Virus record (IMG/VR): IMGVR_UViG_3300027777_000114 | Coordinates: 1 to 28,751 of that record | Length of the DNA: 28,751 nucleotides | DNA from: a virus | Reading direction: 5' to 3' (one strand) | In this document: one piece after another, positions 9,701-15,892 of the stretch | How positions within the stretch are numbered: position 1 is the first letter of the stretch | How the letters are laid out: every line of letters starts with the position of its first letter | Translations under genes and position numbers: made by a program | Notes under the pieces: generated by a model | The model's input: the letters and a program-made list of their open reading frames with translations, nothing else | The model's database searches: none | What the model was told of the DNA's origin: nothing

Positions 9701-9859
9701 AGCACCCATTGCCTTACCCATTGACTTATATGCATTAGCACCTTCTTTTGCAGCAGTCTCTGCACTATCTCCAATCTGCTTATTGGCATTGATGATAGTA
9801 TCTGTTACTGCCTTTAACGATGCTGCTTGTGCCTCATATTCAATAATTACCTTAGCCAC
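6761..9859 (-). CDS. Tail tape measure protein
   Basis: At 1032 aa, the longest complete gene in the window. It is rich in Ala, Lys, Glu, Gln and Leu, with long predicted coiled coils (about residues 40-190 and 330-860). Hydrophobic segments lie at about 200-218, 305-328 (IAATGIGALVIALYALYQIY) and 880-912 (LSVLVGAAGLIQIAAIAA). The C-terminal GGEIGGKRHSEGG followed by TIVEAEQGEYIVNRKQT is a hallmark of Bacteroidota phage tape measures. It sets tail length and is threaded through the tube. The frame starts with GTG at 9859, overlapping the stop of the small upstream gene by 8 nt; no nearby ATG fits better. The preceding chaperone-like genes support the call. Confidence 0.93.
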   Translation of the reverse strand: MAKVIIEYEAQAASLKAVTDTIINANKQIGDSAETAAKEGANAYKSMGKAMGAAFSSQEVTKAINSNIANLNKNRDALNKLTGESIKFNKAALTLGKIVKENAQETLKAKEALAKYQKTLTDTSNGTDATGKRTQSLKGRLRELKEELSRLETAGQEGSAAFQKLSIEAGKLQDQVSDTQQRVKVLSSDTFKFDAALGAVKGLAAGFAVAQGAAAAFGIESEDLNKTIARTQGALALLTGLQEIADLVTGQGATKIALQNFFMKEKIVTTTAAAGAVGTLTTAEEGAAVATLATKKSLDLLKVSIAATGIGALVIALYALYQIYQLNQEANKKYTDALKSSNNEIQNSKELIKKLGLEQIDLNEQLLVQQGLLKEEDAKKNKIDRDAGQKNKEDTKALYKEKEKLLDVAYNQRREIEQQKKAILALGDVEKQGSIDRLKQLEEQLSTTTKQTENVTNSINQIKDANKSAAQSSKNIIDIETAKENAKKLKDINDKLIEDRLKSQLNELKTTEVITGQSTQNKIDQANKQAEIDKAAAKSGIENAKLRATTIALIDAQLAENVAQIRLDATNKAIEDEVKLLEAKRISGKASIEDEIKQAELSFTAEKNILEAKIKLNQASNADLELLTANSTKKIQEIKNKGILEEYNLRVQSFELQKMLGVTTLADELSLIRARAEAELKANEISNSSLEVKEANRKAIIAKTDNEITQAKVVEANKRIDIDNAEAQAAVTLGRSTYDQRVKLIEDEGQKQINSLDKKKMSEEEYNAAVIKINADTTAKLNAEQQARLDKVFEYANAVANVFSGINDLSKQATEQRVSDITASSEAELNAINNSDALERDKVKQRAALEKRTQALISEEKRKQASRDKALAIFQATIATARAVTEALPNIPLSVLVGAAGLIQIAAIAAQPVPKFEKGGEIGGKRHSEGGTIVEAEQGEYIVNRKQTSAHRRELNALNQSSDAFKKLIHDRYVRPAVMNYMLGSKSKEMGVNVNATLNSKTMEAELKGLRKDLRNDKRQFNNSIDSRYQWQ

Positions 9860-9962
9860 GTTGTTGAGATTTTATGAACGATTCAAATTTAGTCAAAAAT
9901 AAATCAACATCACTATGCATAAGTTGATTGTATGCAACAACATCACCATCAACTATTGTCAT
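9852..9962 (-). CDS. Small ORF before tape measure, possible C-terminal part of a frameshifted tail chaperone
   Basis: The 36-aa frame starts at ATG 9962 (MTIVDGDVVAYNQLMHSDVD), sharing one base with the stop of the upstream gene (TGATG), and ends inside the tape-measure start. The same frame stays open upstream to 10166, in the -1 register relative to the upstream gene. In many siphophages the equivalent pair (lambda G and GT) is made by a programmed -1 frameshift just before the tape measure. Here it may be translated by coupling, by frameshift, or both. The acidic, Phe/Leu-rich sequence would suit a short chaperone tail but no firm homology is recognised. Confidence 0.5.
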   Translation of the reverse strand: MTIVDGDVVAYNQLMHSDVDLFLTKFESFIKSQQRG

Positions 9963-10612
9963 CACTTGATTTTTAATTCTCGTGGTCGTTTCACTCGCTC
10001 TGTATCGTGGTGAGAATCTAAGTGGGTCAATGCTTTTATCAGGTTGCGTTGTGCCTCCACGTTGTACTCCCATAATTTCTTGAAGTCTTCGGGAGACATA
10101 GACATTAAGGGTATTAGCGGCTCTATACCCAATCGTGTAAAAAAATCGTGTGAACCCTCCTTGCACATCTTTTCAAACACTTCTAACTTCTCCTTGTGAA
10201 TATCGTTGTTGATGATGGTTGGGTCTTCATCATCTCTTATTATCCAAGTGGCAGCAATGTTAAGTAACAAGTCACGATGGATGATGGTATCTTGTCTCTC
10301 ACGTATGATGTGAATGTATGTAGCAACTAATGCTGCATTCTTTGGATTCGATAGACCAGCACTTAATGCCTTCTCCATACCTTCCAGTATCATATCCATC
10401 TCTGAACCACTTATACCTGAACTTAATCGTTCAAGTAATGCCATAGACATTGAAAACCTTTCAAGTGGCATATTGGTCTCTTTTGGGAATCTGAGATAGT
10501 TGTAACCATCTTTGGTAAATACCTTAACAAGATTGTAACTGGTCTGTTTGTTTGACCATCTATTGAATCGATGCCACAACTTGCGAGGCATTAATCTTCT
10601 GAATAACTTCAT
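9962..10612 (-). CDS. Putative tail assembly chaperone (gpG-like), 216 aa
   Basis: A mostly helical protein directly upstream of the tape measure gene. The N-terminus is very basic (KLFRRLMPRKLWHRFNRWSNK). The middle has PLERFSMSMALLERLSSGI, and the C-terminus EDFKKLWEYNVEAQRNLIKA. Its position, size and helical content fit the tail assembly chaperone that binds the tape measure. It contains GAT TTT TTT ACA at codons about 156-159, a T TTT TTT heptamer in the right register for -1 slippage at 10145-10139. The start at 10612 overlaps the previous gene by 53 nt; the Met at 10588 is an alternative that halves the overlap. Confidence 0.6.
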   Translation of the reverse strand: MKLFRRLMPRKLWHRFNRWSNKQTSYNLVKVFTKDGYNYLRFPKETNMPLERFSMSMALLERLSSGISGSEMDMILEGMEKALSAGLSNPKNAALVATYIHIIRERQDTIIHRDLLLNIAATWIIRDDEDPTIINNDIHKEKLEVFEKMCKEGSHDFFTRLGIEPLIPLMSMSPEDFKKLWEYNVEAQRNLIKALTHLDSHHDTERVKRPRELKIK

Positions 10613-10820
10613 CTATTGTATTGTTGCTAACCAACCTATCTAAGTTGGTTAAGGTTAATATTGTTGTTCCTTGATTCTCTATCACCATCATTATGGCATT
10701 AACATTTACCAGCACCTTGCATTCACCTAAATCAATTGCAGATAGTTCTTGTAACTCTTCATCTTCTATACTCTTATTGTATTCTATTAGGGTCGATTGT
10801 AAGATGATAAAGTTTGCCAT
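10560..10820 (-). CDS. Small conserved-type phage protein, 86 aa, unknown function
   Basis: A short protein (MANFIILQSTLIEYNKSIED) with the pattern CKVLVNVNAIMMVIENQGTTI followed by LTLTNLDRLVSNNTIDEVIQKI. Short proteins of this type (one beta sheet, one helix, an invariant-looking VNVNAI segment) occur in Bacteroidota phages near the tail genes, with no known role. It sits between the zinc-ribbon-like gene (3-nt gap) and the tail chaperone (53-nt overlap), so it is in the late structural operon. Confidence 0.6.
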   Translation of the reverse strand: MANFIILQSTLIEYNKSIEDEELQELSAIDLGECKVLVNVNAIMMVIENQGTTILTLTNLDRLVSNNTIDEVIQKINASQVVASIQ

Positions 10821-10823
10821 AGG

Positions 10824-11030
10824 TCACCAATATTCGTGTGGGCATTGTGCATCTTCTACTCTTGTCTTGGCTGGAAGAAAACAACCACAAGAGTTACAGA
10901 TGTTGAGTGGCTTGTAGCGATGTTGGCAGTTGTTACATATGGCAGTTCTACCCTTGCTCAGTTCCCTTGACTTCTTGTTTGCAGTTAGGTAGTAATACCA
11001 CCCTCTGATGATTGCTGATAATTTGCTCAC
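10824..11030 (-). CDS. Small zinc-ribbon-like protein, 68 aa
   Basis: Starts at GTG 11030, overlapping the previous stop (GTGA). After a basic, aromatic N-terminus it has CNNCQHRYKPLNICNSCGCF then CPHEYW: a C-x2-C ... C-x2-C-x-C pattern with a final C-P-x-x-x-W. This layout is familiar from small phage proteins of Bacteroidota located near the terminase and tail genes. It probably binds zinc structurally, but its function is unknown. The GTG start is supported by the 4-nt overlap and lack of an alternative ATG. Confidence 0.65.
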   Translation of the reverse strand: MSKLSAIIRGWYYYLTANKKSRELSKGRTAICNNCQHRYKPLNICNSCGCFLPAKTRVEDAQCPHEYW

Positions 11031-11359
11031 GGAATTACAATTGGATTAAAACCTATCGATGCAGTTGAGAATGATATGCACTTGTAGCTTTCTGCATTAA
11101 TAATTAAATCGAGTTTATCGTAGCAGTTTTGACATTGAGTTACCCAAATAGTATATCCTTGCAATGGGTCAATCTTAACACCATCAATTAAAATAAAACC
11201 ACCATCACTAACTACTTCAAACTGCTGAATCTTTTTGGTTGCATTGTGTTGAATCCAAACATAGTAGGTATCATCAGCTAATCCAATGTTATAAACTATC
11301 TGAGTCAAACAAGCATCAACATAACTACCAGCATCATAACAAGGTGAACATATACTCAT
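11027..11359 (-). CDS. Small structural-region protein, 110 aa, unknown function
   Basis: Starts at ATG 11359 (MSICSPCYDAGSYVDACL), which overlaps the terminase stop as ATGA; a start at 11401 would overlap the terminase by 46 nt. It is a beta-rich protein with five cysteines in the complete sequence near CSPC and CQNCYD, and motifs YYVWIQHNATKKIQQFEV and YTIWVTQCQNCYD. It looks like a small virion-associated protein placed between terminase and tail genes. No family is recognised with confidence. Confidence 0.6.
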   Translation of the reverse strand: MSICSPCYDAGSYVDACLTQIVYNIGLADDTYYVWIQHNATKKIQQFEVVSDGGFILIDGVKIDPLQGYTIWVTQCQNCYDKLDLIINAESYKCISFSTASIGFNPIVIP

Positions 11360-12636
11360 AGGTATCTTTTTAATATTGAATTGACAAAGTAACGAAAACA
11401 ATCTAAAAAATCTGCTCTTTCAGATAAATTCTTTCTGTTTGATTTGATTATACCACCATCACTATTACATTGTACTTGTTTAGCATCGTATACAAATCCT
11501 TTACACCTAACTGAGTTGACCTTGATATCTAATCGTGTAAGTGCATTGTTGCAGTCTATTCGACTATTGTAGTGGGTCGGGTTAGCTGGTATGATAATCT
11601 GTGAGTCTGCAAGGTGTAACCTTCTTTTGATTTGAGTATAGGCTGATGAGTTATCACGTTGTTGTATACTGCGACCATTACCCATTGCATCCCCAGTTAT
11701 TCTCAACAAACCACGAGGCACATTCAAACTCTCCACATAATCACAGAATGCATCTATACTACCTTTGTCTATGTTTATCTCACCAATGACTGAACAACCT
11801 TTAGTTGTATGTTGCTGAATGATTAGGGCTGAAAGTGGGTTAATATTAAAATCGACAGAAACGAATACTGGTAGATTAGGATTGATGGTTAGTGAATCGT
11901 CTATGTGTCTATCGTCATCCCAAGCATACAAGAATGGATTGTTTACCTCATCCATTACATCCCAATCACCCTCTACGAATCTTGCATACTGAATGGGTGG
12001 TAGTTCTTTAAGTGACTCAAGATATTCTTGACTGATGTATGGGTTATCTGTGATACGTGAGTTAATGTAACACCACTTATCAGGTAGTGTGTTACTTCGC
12101 CACCTTTCATAGATTACTGACTTAACCCAATTATTAGCTGGGTTGCAAGTTGCAAGACAAACTATTGGTGGTTGACCTTGTGCCTTATTCCAACTACCAA
12201 TACGTTCTTGAACCTTGTAGAATGTTGCTTCTTGTAGTTCGTTTACCTCATCAAGACCAGCACCATTAATCTCAAGTCCTCTGAACCTATTCAAGTCCTT
12301 ATCATCGTCAAATGATTCAGCCATAAAGATTAACTCTGAACCATTCTTGAATGTAACTACATTGGTTTCACGATTCCAAGAACTAATGTATTCACTCAAC
12401 CCATCGTTAATTATTGATGAGAATGATGGAAAGGTAGTCCTCTTTAAATCAGGTAATGTCTTACGAATGATTACCCATCTTGACTTGGGATAGAGTAAGC
12501 AGAGTGAAGATAAGGTTAGTAATAGCCAGTATGTCTTACCACCACGTATTGCTCCTCCAAATACTATTACCTTCTTAACACCATTAACTGCTAAATCATA
12601 TGCAGTTGTTTGACGTTTGGTTAGTTTGAAACTCAT
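11356..12636 (-). CDS. terL: Terminase large subunit
   Basis: The packaging motor that pumps DNA into the prohead and cuts the concatemer. The ATPase half has Walker A GGAIRGGKT at residues 27-35, Walker B-type GAGLDEVNE (D129-E130), and LATCNPANNW at about 161-170 as the coupling motif. The nuclease half has the RNase H-like acidic residues in VFVSVDFN (D262), RITGDAMGN (D316) and RADFLDCFRYFV (D409/D412). At 426 aa it has the usual length of PBSX/Terminase_3-type large subunits. The start overlaps the small terminase stop (ATGA). Confidence 0.95.
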   Translation of the reverse strand: MSFKLTKRQTTAYDLAVNGVKKVIVFGGAIRGGKTYWLLLTLSSLCLLYPKSRWVIIRKTLPDLKRTTFPSFSSIINDGLSEYISSWNRETNVVTFKNGSELIFMAESFDDDKDLNRFRGLEINGAGLDEVNELQEATFYKVQERIGSWNKAQGQPPIVCLATCNPANNWVKSVIYERWRSNTLPDKWCYINSRITDNPYISQEYLESLKELPPIQYARFVEGDWDVMDEVNNPFLYAWDDDRHIDDSLTINPNLPVFVSVDFNINPLSALIIQQHTTKGCSVIGEINIDKGSIDAFCDYVESLNVPRGLLRITGDAMGNGRSIQQRDNSSAYTQIKRRLHLADSQIIIPANPTHYNSRIDCNNALTRLDIKVNSVRCKGFVYDAKQVQCNSDGGIIKSNRKNLSERADFLDCFRYFVNSILKRYL

Positions 12637-13079
12637 TCATCTTTGTCTCCCTCAGTTCGAATGATGATTAATGGTTCAGTTGTATTGAATGTTGACTCAC
12701 CATTGTTTGCCCATAGTTTACGTTGACGATTGGCTAACCAATGTTTTGCTGCTGGTGTATCAGGAGGCAGTTCTTTTCTTAACTGGACTATCTGACCATC
12801 CTTAGTCAATGCCTCCTCAATGATGGTTAAACCTAATGCTCTCTTGTACATTGCCTTCGCTACTTTGCCATCTGCATTCTCTTTCCCTTGCGTTAATGAC
12901 TTAAGAAATTCAGGGTGCTTATGCTTCCAAGCATTAAATGTGACCTCAGATATTCCAATGATGTTAGACATCTGAACATCTGATAAACCAAGCAATGCCA
13001 TTTCAAATACTTGGTCATTGAATATCTCTTTATATTCAGTTGGTCTACCTACACTATTAGATTCTTCTTGACTATTCAT
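12633..13079 (-). CDS. terS: Terminase small subunit
   Basis: A 148-aa DNA-recognition subunit of the packaging terminase. After GRPTEYKEIFNDQVFEMAL come a helix-turn-helix (about residues 32-57, LSDVQMSNIIGISEVTFNAW) and the downstream region KVAKAMYKRALGLTIIEEA. It ends in a helix containing PAAKHWLANRQRKLWANN, as in many terminase small subunits. It immediately precedes and overlaps the large subunit. The overlap with the upstream HAD-like gene is 8 nt. Confidence 0.88.
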   Translation of the reverse strand: MNSQEESNSVGRPTEYKEIFNDQVFEMALLGLSDVQMSNIIGISEVTFNAWKHKHPEFLKSLTQGKENADGKVAKAMYKRALGLTIIEEALTKDGQIVQLRKELPPDTPAAKHWLANRQRKLWANNGESTFNTTEPLIIIRTEGDKDE

Positions 13080-13386
13080 AATTTACTAATTCGGCTCGTG
13101 TATCTGTATTGTCTTTTATCTTCTGTATCTGTTCACCATTGTTGTCGTAGTGAACATCAATATTGAGTCTTTTAATCGTGTTCCACTTATCCTTTCCATT
13201 GGTAAAGTAAACGTGGAGTCTTGGTATACCTAACTCTTTTGCTACCTCATATACACTTCTTGACATTGTAGACTCTTGTCTTGCCGTGATGATATATACT
13301 TGGTCACCTTCATTAATCTTTCTTCTTGCAAGTGCCTTGCCTTGTGGAGTAGATAGTACACCATCGAAATCAAATGATACTTTCAT
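13072..13386 (-). CDS. HAD-superfamily phosphatase-like protein, 104 aa
   Basis: Motif I is FDFDGVLS (nucleophile D6 and D8). Motif II is the Thr of IITAR (T34), motif III a Lys in NGKDKW (K65 or K67), and motif IV the aspartates in DVHYDNN (D77, D81). This is the minimal HAD core with no cap, about 100 aa, a type seen in phages next to terminase or nucleotide-metabolism genes. The substrate is unknown; nucleotides or polynucleotide 5'/3' ends are plausible. The start overlaps the stop of the 44-aa gene (ATGA). Confidence 0.75.
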   Translation of the reverse strand: MKVSFDFDGVLSTPQGKALARRKINEGDQVYIITARQESTMSRSVYEVAKELGIPRLHVYFTNGKDKWNTIKRLNIDVHYDNNGEQIQKIKDNTDTRAELVNYE

Positions 13387-13517
13387 CTTTTACGTTTTGA
13401 TTTTTCTGCTTCAGCATAAGCAATGGCTACTGCTTGTTTAGGCTCGTATCCTTCCTTAATTAACTTAGCAATGTTCTTGTTGATTACTTCGTAAGTATCT
13501 CCTTGTATGAGTGGCAT
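13383..13517 (-). CDS. Small conserved phage protein, 44 aa
   Basis: A 44-codon frame (MPLIQGDTYEVINKNIAKLI, then KEGYEPKQAVAIAYAEAEKS, ending KRKR) between the 130-aa gene and the HAD-like gene. Its stop overlaps the next start (ATGA). The pattern MPL.xG...I..NI..., followed by KQAVAIA..EA..., is a recurrent small phage protein family of unknown role. The close match in layout makes this a real gene despite its size. A -7 box (TAACTTTG) ends 4 nt before the ATG. Confidence 0.75.
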   Translation of the reverse strand: MPLIQGDTYEVINKNIAKLIKEGYEPKQAVAIAYAEAEKSKRKR

Positions 13518-13521
13518 ATGA

Positions 13522-13529
13522 CAAAGTTA
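13522..13529 (-). promoter_or_regulatory. Candidate -7 box before the terminase operon
   Basis: TAACTTTG followed by T on the minus strand, in the 19-nt gap before the 44-aa gene. No good -33 TTG lies 16-22 nt upstream (an ATTG is 24 nt away), so the call is weak. If used, the mRNA would be leaderless or nearly so and would drive the packaging and tail genes. Confidence 0.35.
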
Positions 13530-13536
13530 GTAAAAG

Positions 13537-13929
13537 TTATAATTGGTATGTATCAATTCGTTTTTTTACCATATCAATAAACTTATCCATCATTGATGCA
13601 TAATAACTATTAAAGTCTTGGTATCCTTCAGGATTGCGTTCAAATAATACGTATAGGCAAGACCTCAACCTTTGACTGGGTGTCTTTGAACCCATCTCTT
13701 CAGCATCTATCTTCATTGACTTGAGTAGTTCCTCATCATTGTAATTGAATGATTCACCTTTGAATGCCATCACACCTACACCTGATGTCCATTGGTTGAA
13801 TAACTCTGCTGCCTTAGATGGTGATAGTTCTTGTGTACCTATCACTACCTTTAATGTTTTGTCTCGTCTTGTAGCAACAGATTCAATTGCACAAGGTATA
13901 AGTAGTAGGTTACTATCCATAGAACTCAT
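13537..13929 (-). CDS. Conserved-type phage protein, 130 aa, unknown function
   Basis: Contains LSPSKAAELFNQW, followed by FNYNDEELLKSMKID and KTPSQRLRSCLYVLFE, and then YQDFNSYYASMMDKFIDMVKK. The KTPSQRLR..LYVL block together with a final helical segment occurs in many Bacteroidota phages between replication and packaging genes. It looks like an all-helical, acidic DNA- or protein-binding factor. No catalytic motif is seen. Two starts (13929 and 13920) are possible; the first overlaps the upstream gene by 17 nt. Confidence 0.7.
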   Translation of the reverse strand: MSSMDSNLLLIPCAIESVATRRDKTLKVVIGTQELSPSKAAELFNQWTSGVGVMAFKGESFNYNDEELLKSMKIDAEEMGSKTPSQRLRSCLYVLFERNPEGYQDFNSYYASMMDKFIDMVKKRIDTYQL

Positions 13930-14131
13930 TATAAAAGTCTAATGATGCCTTAGGAGCATATCTTTCAGTTTCTGAGTCTTCAAGTCCGCACTCATAAGCA
14001 CCCATTACTTCCATCTTATGTTGAGACTTTATCTCTTCATAATTGGTATTAAGCCATTGTACGAAATCATCAATGTTCATTTCGTTTTGTCTTTCAAAGA
14101 TTAGTTCAATAACCGATTGTTCAGCAGCCAT
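13913..14131 (-). CDS. Small acidic helical protein, 72 aa, unknown function
   Basis: The chosen start, ATG 14131 (MAAEQSVIELIFERQNEMNI), overlaps the upstream gene by 11 nt. An ATG at 14170 would add 13 residues and overlap by 50 nt. The pattern SVIELIFER, then KMEVMGAYECG and the end ASLDFYNEFYG matches a small protein repeatedly found in Bacteroidota phages (a helix, an M-E-x-x-x-G-A-Y box and a final YYNE-like tail). No function is known. Confidence 0.6.
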   Translation of the reverse strand: MAAEQSVIELIFERQNEMNIDDFVQWLNTNYEEIKSQHKMEVMGAYECGLEDSETERYAPKASLDFYNEFYG

Positions 14132-14330
14132 AGTGTTCAGATTTAGTTGGTTTACTTGATTTGTATTCATTACTGACCTTATCAAGATACTCTTTAAGCA
14201 TTGCCTTGATTAGTTCCTTATGTGATGTTGGGATTCTAAATGTGATGTTGATTGTCTTCTCACCATACTTGAATGGATGCCCAGCACCGACTCTCTTACC
14301 ACCCCTATTATCTTTCTTGATTTGTTCCAT
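14121..14330 (-). CDS. Small basic GGKRxGAG protein, 69 aa
   Basis: Starts at ATG 14330 (MEQIKKDNRGGKRVGAGHPF); the in-frame TTG upstream is not needed. The segment GGKRVGAGHPFKYGEKT, then INITFRIPTSHKELIKAMLKEYL, is typical of small proteins in Bacteroidota phages and mobile elements. The N-terminal Gly/Lys/Arg motif is followed by a ribbon-helix-helix-like strand and helices, suggesting nucleic-acid binding. A perfect TAnnTTTG box lies 6 nt before the ATG, predicting a leaderless transcript. Confidence 0.65.
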   Translation of the reverse strand: MEQIKKDNRGGKRVGAGHPFKYGEKTINITFRIPTSHKELIKAMLKEYLDKVSNEYKSSKPTKSEHYGC

Positions 14331-14336
14331 AGTCAA

Positions 14337-14344
14337 CAAATATA
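14337..14344 (-). promoter_or_regulatory. Candidate -7 box (TATATTTG), leaderless start predicted
   Basis: TATATTTG followed by T on the minus strand, with its last base 7 nt from the ATG of the GGKRxGAG gene. No clear -33 TTG is found at 16-22 nt upstream. A leaderless transcript would begin at or next to the start codon. Confidence 0.4.
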
Positions 14345-14356
14345 GTGATTATATGA

Positions 14357-14479
14357 TTACGTTTTACATTGTTTATTACTACAAAATATCTTGCCGTGAT
14401 ACACCTTTGCGAATTCGCACTTACCACTTCTTATCTCGTAGTAGTTAAACTCACAAGGTAATGGCTCAGAATGGTTCAT
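14357..14479 (-). CDS. Small cysteine-rich protein, 40 aa
   Basis: A 40-codon frame (MNHSEPLPCEFNYYEIRSGK then CEFAKVYHGKIFCSNKQCKT) that starts inside the last codons of the DnaB-like gene (14-nt overlap, different frame) and fills the gap before the next promoter. Cysteines at residues 9, 21, 33 and 38 could bind one metal ion. The pattern C..F.KVY.GK.FCSN..CK resembles small zinc-binding phage proteins. It accounts for what would otherwise be a non-coding gap of about 125 nt. Confidence 0.55.
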   Translation of the reverse strand: MNHSEPLPCEFNYYEIRSGKCEFAKVYHGKIFCSNKQCKT

Positions 14480-15851
14480 TGGTTTCTTTATCCCAGTCTT
14501 TGTCTGCATAGTGTCTTAGGTCTTTAGGTTGAGGTAAGTAAGTGCTACCAATGTCGTGTGTAGTCACATCAGTAAAATTGGTCATATTAGGTGAATGTCT
14601 GAACTCAACTATACCAGTTGCACCTTGACGATGTTTTTCAAATAGATAAAATATATGATTGGTGTATGGATTGCCATCTTCATCATTCAATCCATAGTAT
14701 GATGGTCTCCATACGAATGCTACACTATCTGCATCTTGTTCTAATGAACCTGATTCTCTCAAGTCAGATAAGATTGGTTTCTTATCGGGTCTCTTTTCAA
14801 CTTCTCTACTAAGTTGAGCCAATGCAATAATTGGTATGCCAAGTTCTTTTTGTGCTGCTTTTAATGTTCTACTAATCTCAGCTACCTCTGCCTCTCTGTT
14901 ACCTCCTTTAAAACCTTCTATGGTCATCAATTGTAAATAGTCAATGATTGCCCATTTACATCTACCCTTACGATGTTCTTTCTTCATTACTCTTATTGCC
15001 TCGTGTACTCCACATCTTGCCTTATCGTAAATCAAGAATGGTACTTTCTCAATATTACCTATCGTCTTTTCAAATGAGTGCAGTTCAGATTGACTTAGGT
15101 TACCATCTCTGAGTCGTGAAGAATGAATTGAGTCACCAGCCTCTTGAAGTATCAATCTCTGACATAGTTGTGACTTGTTCATCTCAAGATTGAAATAGAT
15201 ACCAGCCTCACCACTTTTCATTCCGTGAAATAGTGCAAGTGCAGTCTTACCCATTGATGGTCTACCAGCAATGATTATGAATTCGGGATGGAATCCACCA
15301 GTAAATTTATTGAGTGAGTTAAGACCAGTCTCAAGTCCAGTAGTCTTACCCGATAGTGTTAATGCTGCCCTACGATAATATGCCTCACGTTCATCATTAG
15401 TCAATTGTGATAAGTCAATTATATTATCTGAATTGCTTCCAGTATCAAGTAGGCTGGTCAATGACTTGATTATTGATGTTGCAGTTGTGAATCCATCAGT
15501 ATTACTTAGACCTAATGATTGTTCAGTTACAATTGATGCTATTGACCTTTTGATGTGATTGTCTTTTAATATAGCAATATATTCGTTAACTGGTTCATTG
15601 TAGGTCAAGTTGTTTGACCACATTACTATCTCAGATGTCTCTTTAGGTGTGAACTTATCAAGTTCATTGGCAGTCATAAAAAAGTTGACCAAGTTAGGTG
15701 TAAGACATTTGTCAATAGTCTTCTTAATTACTTGATAACATCTATTGGTAAGCACCTCATTAAAGAGATGCTCACCAAGTTGTGGCATTAGTTCCTGATG
15801 TGTTTCACCAGTCATTAAAATACCTATAAGTGCTTGTTGTGGGTTAGTCAT
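14466..15851 (-). CDS. dnaB: DnaB-like replicative helicase
   Basis: A 461-aa hexameric helicase that unwinds the phage fork. The N-terminal domain (about residues 1-110) has the DnaB helical fold with LFNEVLTNRCYQVIKK. The C-terminal RecA-type ATPase has Walker A GRPSMGKT (196-203), Walker B in WAIIDYLQLM (D304), and the LAQLSREVEKR and SDLRESGSLEQDADSVAFVWR motifs near 340-375. The length is standard for DnaB. The start ATG at 15851 lies 7 nt after a good -7 box, so the mRNA may be leaderless. The 40-aa gene begins inside its last codons. Confidence 0.95.
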   Translation of the reverse strand: MTNPQQALIGILMTGETHQELMPQLGEHLFNEVLTNRCYQVIKKTIDKCLTPNLVNFFMTANELDKFTPKETSEIVMWSNNLTYNEPVNEYIAILKDNHIKRSIASIVTEQSLGLSNTDGFTTATSIIKSLTSLLDTGSNSDNIIDLSQLTNDEREAYYRRAALTLSGKTTGLETGLNSLNKFTGGFHPEFIIIAGRPSMGKTALALFHGMKSGEAGIYFNLEMNKSQLCQRLILQEAGDSIHSSRLRDGNLSQSELHSFEKTIGNIEKVPFLIYDKARCGVHEAIRVMKKEHRKGRCKWAIIDYLQLMTIEGFKGGNREAEVAEISRTLKAAQKELGIPIIALAQLSREVEKRPDKKPILSDLRESGSLEQDADSVAFVWRPSYYGLNDEDGNPYTNHIFYLFEKHRQGATGIVEFRHSPNMTNFTDVTTHDIGSTYLPQPKDLRHYADKDWDKETNEPF

Positions 15852-15858
15852 TGTTTTT

Positions 15859-15888
15859 CAAATTTAATAATATTTTTGTTTATGCAAT
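15859..15888 (-). promoter_or_regulatory. Bacteroidota-type promoter before the helicase gene
   Basis: On the minus strand ATTG (15888-15885), 18-nt spacer, TAAATTTG (15866-15859). The box ends 7 nt before the helicase ATG at 15851, so transcription should start at or beside the start codon. Spacing and sequence match the known consensus. Confidence 0.6.
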
Positions 15889-15892
15889 ACGT

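Noticed and set aside
9963-10166. Upstream extension of the 36-aa frame from a start at 10166
   Set aside because: It overlaps the well-supported 216-aa gene by 205 nt and its own sequence lacks coding character; I keep the ATG at 9962 and treat the extension only as the possible frameshift register.
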